Source of the DNA: Sinorhizobium saheli
GTDB taxonomy: Bacteria > Pseudomonadota > Alphaproteobacteria > Rhizobiales > Rhizobiaceae
Reading direction: 5' to 3'
DNA length: 64,000 bases
NCBI RefSeq assembly: GCF_001651875.1
Contig: NZ_LNQB01000067.1
Span: forward strand, 55,223-119,222
Shown here: piece by piece, positions 57,940-64,000 of the stretch
Numbering within the stretch: the first letter of the stretch is position 1
How the letters are laid out: each line of letters begins with the position of its first letter
The notes under the pieces: generated by a model
What the model saw: the letters and a program-made list of their open reading frames with translations, nothing else
Told to the model about the DNA's origin: nothing
Databases searched by the model: none
Made by a program: the position numbers and the translations under genes

Positions 57940-58019
57940 GCGGAATCAGCCCGGTTGAGGTTGGAAGAATGACGACTGCACGTGGCGGCCGTTGTGAAGT
58001 TCAGTGATCTGCAGGAGGC

Positions 58020-59528
58020 TTATGCCTCTTCGTCCTGGAAGGCCTCTTGGCGTGTCCGCCGGAACGACGGTAGGATCATCAGTACAAACATGCCGACGGT
58101 CGCGATGAGCAGTAACAGGCTGATCGGGCGCTCGTAGAACACGCCCGGATCACCATGAGAGATGGTCATGGCGCGGCGAATGTTTGTTTCGAGTAGCGGG
58201 CCGAGAACAAAGCCAAGCAGCAACGGACCCGCCTCGCATTTCGCCTTGCGGAAGGCGTAGCCCAGAAGACCAAATCCTGCGGCCAGGACCACGTCGAAGA
58301 TACGGTTGTTGATGCTGTAGACGCCGACGCAGCAGAACAGCAAGATCGCGGGATAAAGCAGCCGGTACGGAACCGTCAGCAGCTTCACCCAGATGCCGAT
58401 CAGCGGCAGATTGATCACGACCAGCATCAGGTTGCCGACCCACATGCTGGCGACAAGGCCCCAGAATATTTCCGGCTGGGTCGCGAGGACCGTCGGGCCC
58501 GGCGTGATGCCGTGGATGATGAAGGCGCTGAGCATCATCGCCATCATGTTGTTGGACGGGATACCAAGCGTGAGCAGCGGGATGAAAGAGGACTGTGCGC
58601 CAGCATTGTTGGCGGCCTCCGGGCCAGCGACGCCTTCGACCGCGCCGTTGCCGAACTCCTTGGGATTTTTGGAGGCCTTCTTCTCCACTGAATAGGCGCA
58701 GAACGAAGCGAGGGTCGCTCCTCCTCCCGGAAGAACGCCGAGGAACGTGCCGACGCCCGTTCCTCGCAGGACGGCAGGCCAAGCACGGCGGAAGTCTTCT
58801 CCTGTCGGCCACAACCGGCTCAACTTCGTGACCAGAACACCACGCGCCTCATGGTTCTCGAGGTTTTCGATGATCTCGGCGAAGCCGAACAAGCCGATGG
58901 CGATCACCACGAAGTCAATGCCGTCGAACAACTCCACGGCGCTGAAGGTCAAGCGCTCTTCACCCGAGCTGGCGTCGATGCCGACCATGCCAAAAAGCAA
59001 GCCGAGCAGGACCATGCCGATGGCTTTGAGAACTGGCCCACGGGCGAGAACAGTCGCCGCCAGCAGACCGAACAGCATGAGCGAGACGTATTCGGCCGGC
59101 CCGAATGACAAGGCAAACGAAGAAAGGGTCGGACCCGCAATTGCGATGCCGAAAGTGGCAACGGTGCCTGCAAAGAACGAGCCGAGAGCTGCGACGGCCA
59201 GTGCCGACCCCGCTCGCCCGTTCCGCGCCATTCGATATCCGTCGATCGCGGTCACCACCGAAGACGCTTCGCCAGGCAGATTGACCAGAATCGCCGTCGT
59301 CGAGCCGCCATATTGGGCACCGTAGTAGATACCGGCGAGCATAATAATGCCGGCCAACGGAGGCAGGTAGAACGTGATTGGCAGGAGAACGGCGATCGTT
59401 GCTGTTGGGCCGATGCCGGGCAACACGCCAATAAGAGTGCCGAGCAGCGCGCCCAACAGGCAGAAGCCCAGATTGGTCGGCGTCAGCGCTTCACTGAAGC
59501 CCAATGAAAGAAGATCAAGGAATTCCAT
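58020..59528 (-). CDS. tctA: Tripartite tricarboxylate transporter large permease (TctA)
   Basis: The product (502 residues) has about twelve hydrophobic segments and TctA motifs: LGFCLLGALLGTLIGVLPGIGP near residue 19, YYGAQYGGSTTAILVNLPGE near residue 65 and GGGATLASFCAYSVEKK near 260. It is the translocating subunit for carboxylic acids delivered by TctC. It starts 9 nt after tctB. Confidence 0.95.
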   Translation of the reverse strand: MEFLDLLSLGFSEALTPTNLGFCLLGALLGTLIGVLPGIGPTATIAVLLPITFYLPPLAGIIMLAGIYYGAQYGGSTTAILVNLPGEASSVVTAIDGYRMARNGRAGSALAVAALGSFFAGTVATFGIAIAGPTLSSFALSFGPAEYVSLMLFGLLAATVLARGPVLKAIGMVLLGLLFGMVGIDASSGEERLTFSAVELFDGIDFVVIAIGLFGFAEIIENLENHEARGVLVTKLSRLWPTGEDFRRAWPAVLRGTGVGTFLGVLPGGGATLASFCAYSVEKKASKNPKEFGNGAVEGVAGPEAANNAGAQSSFIPLLTLGIPSNNMMAMMLSAFIIHGITPGPTVLATQPEIFWGLVASMWVGNLMLVVINLPLIGIWVKLLTVPYRLLYPAILLFCCVGVYSINNRIFDVVLAAGFGLLGYAFRKAKCEAGPLLLGFVLGPLLETNIRRAMTISHGDPGVFYERPISLLLLIATVGMFVLMILPSFRRTRQEAFQDEEA

Positions 59529-59537
59529 GTTCCATCC

Positions 59538-60005
59538 TCAAAACGGCCAAATAGGCATCTGCACACCCAACCCGACGATGAAGACCAAGGCGCCGAAAGC
59601 GGTCAGCCCGGCGGTAAGCATGAGCACCTCGCGGGGCTTCGAGTCGCGATCAGCAACGCTTCCGACGAGAAGCAGCCACACTGCCGCCGCAACGAAACCG
59701 AAAAATTCCGCGATAAACGCAAAGCCGACCACTGCTGCCGGGATGATTACCACCGGCCAAAGCTTCGGCTTGGCGATCTCCTCGCGATCACGAAATGCTC
59801 CAAGACCGCCAACGGTCACGCCGACGATGATCAAGAGCCAACAGATGATCGTGGGAAGGTAGCCAGGCCCCATCGCGGACGCGGTACCGAAGGTCAGGTC
59901 GCGCCCGGCCCAAAGGCCGAGCGCTCCGAAACCCACGAAAAGTCCGGCCGTCAGAAACTCTGGGCGATCGCCGGTTCCGCCAGGCTCGCGCGGATTCGAC
60001 ATCAT
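59538..60005 (-). CDS. tctB: Tripartite tricarboxylate transporter small permease (TctB)
   Basis: The product (155 residues) has four hydrophobic segments and the GPGYLPTIICWLLIIVG segment typical of TctB. It overlaps tctC by 4 nt and precedes tctA, forming the TctCBA set. Confidence 0.9.
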   Translation of the reverse strand: MMSNPREPGGTGDRPEFLTAGLFVGFGALGLWAGRDLTFGTASAMGPGYLPTIICWLLIIVGVTVGGLGAFRDREEIAKPKLWPVVIIPAAVVGFAFIAEFFGFVAAAVWLLLVGSVADRDSKPREVLMLTAGLTAFGALVFIVGLGVQMPIWPF

Positions 60006-60958
60006 TGCTGTTCCTTAGCCAGTTTCCAGATGGCGCCAAGCCGCTCGGCCCGTACCGGCATCTCCCTGTTCCAGTCTTCCGAAGACAGGTAAGAAAGTGC
60101 GAGAGACTGCTGCTTCGCTTTGCCCTGGAATTCCGGGTTATCGAGCGCCTTGCGAACGGCGTCGGAGAACTTCGTCCGAATGTTCTCCGGCACATCGCAA
60201 CCCATAGCAATGCCGCGCTCGGAGCTGATAAGAACCTCATACCCCTGCTCCTTGGCCGTCGGCAAATCGGGGGCGATCACGGCGCGCTTCTCGGCGAACT
60301 GGCCGAGGTTCTTGAAAGCGGAGTGGTCGCTGCCGACGAACTCGCCGACATTGATGCCGATCGCCATGACATGACCGCCGAGTAACGCGGTGCGTGCCTC
60401 GTTCGCGCCATTAAAAGTCACTGCCGTGAAATCGACGCCGGCGGACTTCTCGAGCTGCAGCATCGCCAGATGTTCGTCCGTTCCGAGACCAGTGGTCCCA
60501 ACCGTAACCGCGCCGGGATTTGCCTTGGCATAGGCCACAAGGTCCTTGAGCGAGTTGAACTCCGAGTTGGCCTGCACAATGAAGGAACCCGGATCCTCGA
60601 CGATACGGGCAACCAGGCAGAGCTTCTTGGGATCGAAGCGAACCTTGCGATCCATCTGCATCGTCAGGTAACCCGGCGTGTTGAGCGACGACGCGGTGTA
60701 GCCGTCCGGATTGGCTTCGGTCATCGCAGTATACGCAATTTCGCCGGACGCACCCGGCCGGTTTAGGATGGTGATCTTGGCACCGAGCTCCTTCTCGATG
60801 AAGGGCGCGAGCGTCCGGTTCATCACGTCCGTGCCACCACCTGGCGCGAAGGCGACAATCAATTCGATGGGGCGGTCGCCCGGCCAGTCGGCGTGGGCAA
60901 CGCCAGCGCCGAGCAGCAGAGTTGTGGCGAGTGTGGTATTACGGATCAAATGCTTCAT
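60002..60958 (-). CDS. tctC: Tripartite tricarboxylate transporter substrate-binding protein (TctC)
   Basis: The product (318 residues) has a signal peptide (cleavage near AHA-DW) and TctC/Bug motifs: FAPGGGTDVMNRTLAPFIEKELG near residue 33 and NRPGASGEIAY near residue 60. It captures a carboxylate in the periplasm. Ligand unknown; a hydroxy-dicarboxylate fits the operon. Confidence 0.93.
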   Translation of the reverse strand: MKHLIRNTTLATTLLLGAGVAHADWPGDRPIELIVAFAPGGGTDVMNRTLAPFIEKELGAKITILNRPGASGEIAYTAMTEANPDGYTASSLNTPGYLTMQMDRKVRFDPKKLCLVARIVEDPGSFIVQANSEFNSLKDLVAYAKANPGAVTVGTTGLGTDEHLAMLQLEKSAGVDFTAVTFNGANEARTALLGGHVMAIGINVGEFVGSDHSAFKNLGQFAEKRAVIAPDLPTAKEQGYEVLISSERGIAMGCDVPENIRTKFSDAVRKALDNPEFQGKAKQQSLALSYLSSEDWNREMPVRAERLGAIWKLAKEQQ

Positions 60959-61104
60959 CGTATCCTCCCGTTGACGAGATCTATCTAAAGCGATGCAACG
61001 CGCTCAGAATACTGTTTGGCCCTGCACAGGCAGGGTGGTTTGGCTTGCGCGGCTGGGTCTTCCACCTCCTCAGTACAAGACCGGCCGCATTTCATTGCGT
61101 GGCG

Positions 61105-61788
61105 TCAGCCCTCTTGCGGCAGCTCGCAGCCGCTCTTGGCGAGGGCATCGTCGAACCAAGTCGGCTTGTGGGTTCCGGCCTTGATGTTTTCAATCTGCTT
61201 GTTTTCTGCGGCGTGCTTGGCAACCGTGCGCTCGTAGACCTCAGCCACGTCATCGATCGGAACGACGACCACACCGTCCGCATCTCCAAGGACCAAGTCG
61301 CCCGGCATGATCACCATTCCGCCGATCGCGATGGGGCAGTTGATTTCACCGGGGCCGTTCTTATACGGGCCGCGGTGCGTTATACCGACAGCGAAGGACG
61401 GCAGGTTCATCTCCAGGAACGCATCCGCATCACGAATTGCGCCGTTCAAGACGAAACCGACGACACCACGACGGCGAGCGTAGTCGAGCATCATCTCGCC
61501 CATCAGCGCATGGGTGACGTCACCGCCGGCATCCATGACGATGACGTCGCCGTCGACCGCCATATCCATTGCCTTGTGCAGCATGAGATTGTCACCGGGC
61601 GGCGCCTTGACCGTAATCGCGCGACCGGCAAGTTTGCCGGAACGATGCATCGGCCGGAGCTGAGCGCCACCTGCGTACATGCGGTGCATGCTATCGCTGA
61701 CGTTGGCGACGGGTAGTTCCTTGAACTTCTCGACCCATTTCCGGTCGACGACCCGAGACCGGTTGCGAACCCTGAAACCTATGGCCAA
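61105..61788 (-). CDS. RraA-like protein (possible HMG/oxaloacetate aldolase-decarboxylase)
   Basis: The product (227 residues) has the RraA fold: VANVSDSMHRM near residue 25, GDVIVMDAGGDVTHALMGEMM near residue 77 and GVVGFVLNGAIRDADAF near residue 106, with the acidic Mg-binding residues. Family members are 4-hydroxy-4-methyl-2-oxoglutarate or oxaloacetate aldolases/decarboxylases, or RNase E regulators. The metabolic context favours an aldolase/decarboxylase. The start is a TTG at 61788 after AGGAGAG; no ATG is available. Confidence 0.82.
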   Translation of the reverse strand: MAIGFRVRNRSRVVDRKWVEKFKELPVANVSDSMHRMYAGGAQLRPMHRSGKLAGRAITVKAPPGDNLMLHKAMDMAVDGDVIVMDAGGDVTHALMGEMMLDYARRRGVVGFVLNGAIRDADAFLEMNLPSFAVGITHRGPYKNGPGEINCPIAIGGMVIMPGDLVLGDADGVVVVPIDDVAEVYERTVAKHAAENKQIENIKAGTHKPTWFDDALAKSGCELPQEG

Positions 61789-61831
61789 TTTTCTCTCCTG
61801 AAATCGATATCGATATGGCTGGGAAACTTGA

Positions 61832-62824
61832 TCAGGCAGACGCCTTTTGCAGCGCGCGAAAGTTGACGATTTTCTCGCGACCCAGTTCACGACCCTGGAC
61901 GACAGCGAGAATTCCCTCGATCGCGTCGATGCCGACGCGAGCATTTGCTTCCTCGGTCACTCCGCCAATGTGGGGCGTGACGACGATCTTGGGTTCACTC
62001 CAGAAGGGATGATCGGAAGCGGGTGGCTCGGTCTGGAACGTGTCGATGCCCGCTCCCGCGATGTGGCCACTCGCAACGGCTCTCAGCAGCGCCGCTTCGT
62101 CGATCAGTCCACCGCGTGCGGTATTGATGACGTAAGATCCGGGCTTCATGAGGCCGAGCCCCCTGTCGTCGAGGAGATTGCGTGTCTCGGGCGTAAGCGG
62201 GCAGTGCAGGCTGACGATGTCGGAGGCCGCGAGAAGCGCTTCCACCGTGTTATCCCGCGCGACGCCGGCTTCGCGGAATATGGAGTCCTCGGCGAAGGGA
62301 TCGTAGGCGCGAAGGCTGATACCGAAGGCCTTTGCGAGTGCTGCGGTGCGGCGCGCGATTGCACCGAAACCGACGAGGCCCATGGTCATGCCGGAAAGCT
62401 CCTTCCCGGAGAAACCGGGTTTCTCCCATTTTCCGGCCCGCAGACCGCCATCCAACGGCAGAATCCGCTTGACCGTCGCAAGCAGGAGCGCGATTGCGTG
62501 CTCCGCGACTGAAGGGGCATTCGCACCGGTTGCGACCACGACGGGAATTTCGCGACGCGATGCTGCGTCCACGTCGATGTTGTCGACACCGACACCGTGT
62601 TTGGAAATGACGCGAAGGGACGGTGCCGCCGCAATCGCCGGTTCGCCGAACCGCCCCATCCTGACGATCACACCGATCGGGTTCACGTCAGCGACCATGC
62701 GGACGAGATCATCTTCGCTCGTATAGGGCGGCACGTAGGCCATGCTGTAGCCGTTGGCTTCGGCGAGCTTCACCGCACGCTCGTTGATGGCCGGACCGGT
62801 GACAAGAATGTGTTGGCTTCCCAT
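61832..62824 (-). CDS. D-2-hydroxyacid dehydrogenase (SerA-like)
   Basis: The product (330 residues) has the NAD motif GLVGFGAIARRTAAL near residue 148, the catalytic Arg in NTARGGLIDEAAL near residue 232, a Glu in FQTEPP and a His in TPHIGGVTEEA near residue 287. It oxidises a 2-hydroxy acid to a 2-oxo acid. First gene of the operon, divergent from a LysR gene. Start chosen at ATG 62824. Confidence 0.9.
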   Translation of the reverse strand: MGSQHILVTGPAINERAVKLAEANGYSMAYVPPYTSEDDLVRMVADVNPIGVIVRMGRFGEPAIAAAPSLRVISKHGVGVDNIDVDAASRREIPVVVATGANAPSVAEHAIALLLATVKRILPLDGGLRAGKWEKPGFSGKELSGMTMGLVGFGAIARRTAALAKAFGISLRAYDPFAEDSIFREAGVARDNTVEALLAASDIVSLHCPLTPETRNLLDDRGLGLMKPGSYVINTARGGLIDEAALLRAVASGHIAGAGIDTFQTEPPASDHPFWSEPKIVVTPHIGGVTEEANARVGIDAIEGILAVVQGRELGREKIVNFRALQKASA

Positions 62825-63005
62825 GCGTACCTCGACTGGAAATGGCGAGGACGCGGAGCGACGATTCCGCTCTCGAAGCACATCCCCCTTGTGCCCAAGA
62901 TCTTCCGGGCACCTCCAATTCCTGACGTTAACATAAGAATTTCTTGAAAAAAGCGAATAATTCTGTCAAAAAAGAACAGTAACCCTTAATTCAAGGAAGC
63001 TGACC
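62825..63005. promoter_or_regulatory. LysR/hydroxy-acid operon divergent promoter region
   Basis: 181 bases with an AT-rich tract around 62930-63000 containing AGAATT...AATTCT half-sites that could bind the LysR protein. Promoter hexamers not clearly resolved. Confidence 0.45.
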
Positions 63006-63887
63006 GTGGATATCCGCCAGCTCAAAACCTTCATTGCTATCGCTGAACATGGGACATTCGCAAAAGCCGCGGATGCCGTCGGCCTGACTGCTTCCGCAGT
63101 TAGCCAACAAATACAGGCATTGGAAGCCGAAGTTCGGTCAGAGCTGTTTGATCGCTCTACGCGGCCGATCACGCTGAACAGTCAAGGTCTTCAAATGCTG
63201 GAAGCGGCCCAGGGACTTGTACGCTCAGCCGAAGATATCGTCGATGCGATCTCAGGACGGGCAATCGGTGGAACTTTCACCATAGGCTCGGTTCGCTCAA
63301 GTGCTCTCTCACTTCTGCCAAGAGCCATCATAGAGCTCAAGAAGGACTACCCCGATCTCAAGATCAAGCTCCATGTGGCGAACACCGACGAGCTCCTCAA
63401 CGATGTCGTGAGCGGACGCCTAGATTCCGCGATGGTGGCGGAATACTCCGGTGTTCCCTCGACCTTGAGATGGAGTCCTTTCATCAAGGAGCCGCTATTT
63501 GCTATTGCACCCAGAGGAACTGAGCCGATGCCGGCGTCGGAGATGCTCTCGCGGCTTCCTTACGTAAAATTCATCAGCAGATTCCGCCTCGCGAACATCA
63601 TCGAGACCGAGGTCGCGAGAAGCGGAATCGTCACGAATGTCATCGCAGAGATTGACACGATAACAGCAGTCGTTGCCTGTGTGGTACATGGCCTCGGTGC
63701 GTCTGTTGCGCCATGGAGCGCCTTAAAGGAGACTCCAGAGGAGGTCGTCGCTGTACCATTCGGGGATCCGCAAATTCATCGGCAGATTGGGTTGATAGAA
63801 CGACGCGCCAGTCCTCGTGCCGCAGTCATCGATCAACTGCACCGACATCTCGTCAGCTTCAGCGGCGAGTTCGGGCTCCCTCGGTAA
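63006..63887 (+). CDS. LysR-family transcriptional regulator
   Basis: The product (293 residues) has an N-terminal HTH (LKTFIAIAEHGTFAKAADAV, then SAVSQQIQALEAEV) and a substrate-binding effector domain. It starts with GTG at 63006 after AAGGAA. Divergence from the hydroxy-acid operon marks it as the probable local activator; ligand unknown. Confidence 0.9.
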   Translation: MDIRQLKTFIAIAEHGTFAKAADAVGLTASAVSQQIQALEAEVRSELFDRSTRPITLNSQGLQMLEAAQGLVRSAEDIVDAISGRAIGGTFTIGSVRSSALSLLPRAIIELKKDYPDLKIKLHVANTDELLNDVVSGRLDSAMVAEYSGVPSTLRWSPFIKEPLFAIAPRGTEPMPASEMLSRLPYVKFISRFRLANIIETEVARSGIVTNVIAEIDTITAVVACVVHGLGASVAPWSALKETPEEVVAVPFGDPQIHRQIGLIERRASPRAAVIDQLHRHLVSFSGEFGLPR

Positions 63888-64000
63888 AGCCTCTCCACTA
63901 TTGAACAGGGAGGCGACCTGGTCGTGTCCCTACAGGTGGTGTAGCTCGGCGGTAGCGAAGCCGCTCGCGAGCGCGCCCTCAACAGCGCCGTAGCGAGCGG
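63888..64000. other. Window end, no feature recognised
   Basis: The last 113 bases show no coding region continuing from the window and no clear repeat or RNA gene. The sequence GTAGCTCGGCGG looks tRNA-like only superficially and does not fold as a tRNA. Confidence 0.4.

Noticed and set aside
63930..64000. tRNA-like text GTAGCTCGGCGG near the window end
   Set aside because: No acceptor or anticodon stem can be formed around it; likely chance.

Overview
The window is a high-GC alphaproteobacterial replicon and looks like Sinorhizobium/Ensifer. The Calvin-cycle operon (cbbR-cbbFPTALSXE) lies next to pqqABCDE, and there are also minCDE, an asnO-ACP-ligase-nadE operon, uronate catabolism genes and many ABC, TRAP and TTT transporters with GntR, LacI or LysR regulators. 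This mix matches what I recall of the pSymB-type chromid of Sinorhizobium. The species assignment is an inference from gene content; no rRNA, tRNA, origin, insertion sequence or CRISPR array was seen.

Layout. 1-4251 (minus) is the N-terminal 1417 codons of a giant octapeptide-repeat protein whose 3' end is off the window. 4.5-14.8 kb holds uronate and sugar-acid genes: an MHS-type permease and a Gfo/Idh oxidoreductase on minus; divergently uxaC, a DctPQM-type TRAP transporter, a GntR regulator, kduI, kduD and a KdgF-like cupin; then a DUF427 protein. 15.1-18.6 kb has a small Cys-containing protein and pqqABCDE (minus). 19.0-28.7 kb has cbbR and the divergent cbb operon with form IC Rubisco and its activase CbbX, followed by a thioredoxin-like gene. 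29.6-31.5 kb has minCDE (minus). 31.8-37.0 kb has a small membrane protein and an operon of asparagine synthetase, stand-alone acyl carrier protein, AMP-ligase and NAD synthetase. 37.3-38.0 kb is gene-poor, with two candidate micro-proteins and a probable structured RNA. 38.1-44.8 kb has an RND efflux pair, a VOC-like protein, a Tat-type aldo/keto reductase and a DUF6064-like membrane protein. 44.8-51.9 kb has a complete ABC sugar-type transporter, an SDR, a DenD-like dehydrogenase and a GntR regulator (all minus). 52.2-56.0 kb has a LacI regulator divergent from a DHDPS-family aldolase/dehydratase and an MFS permease, with a perfect 14-bp operator between them. 56.3-63.9 kb has a DUF1059 protein and a LysR gene divergent from a six-gene hydroxy-acid operon (D-2-hydroxyacid dehydrogenase, RraA-like aldolase, TctCBA transporter, FMN-dependent hydroxy-acid oxidase).

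Functionally the window is a run of substrate-specific uptake and catabolism modules, each with its own transporter and regulator, around a lithoautotrophy/PQQ core (cbb plus pqq) and a replicon-borne cell-division set. The least explained elements are the giant octad-repeat gene with its exact super-periodicity, the amidotransferase/ACP/ligase operon, the candidate structured RNA near 37.6 kb, and the hydroxy-acid operon at the right end.
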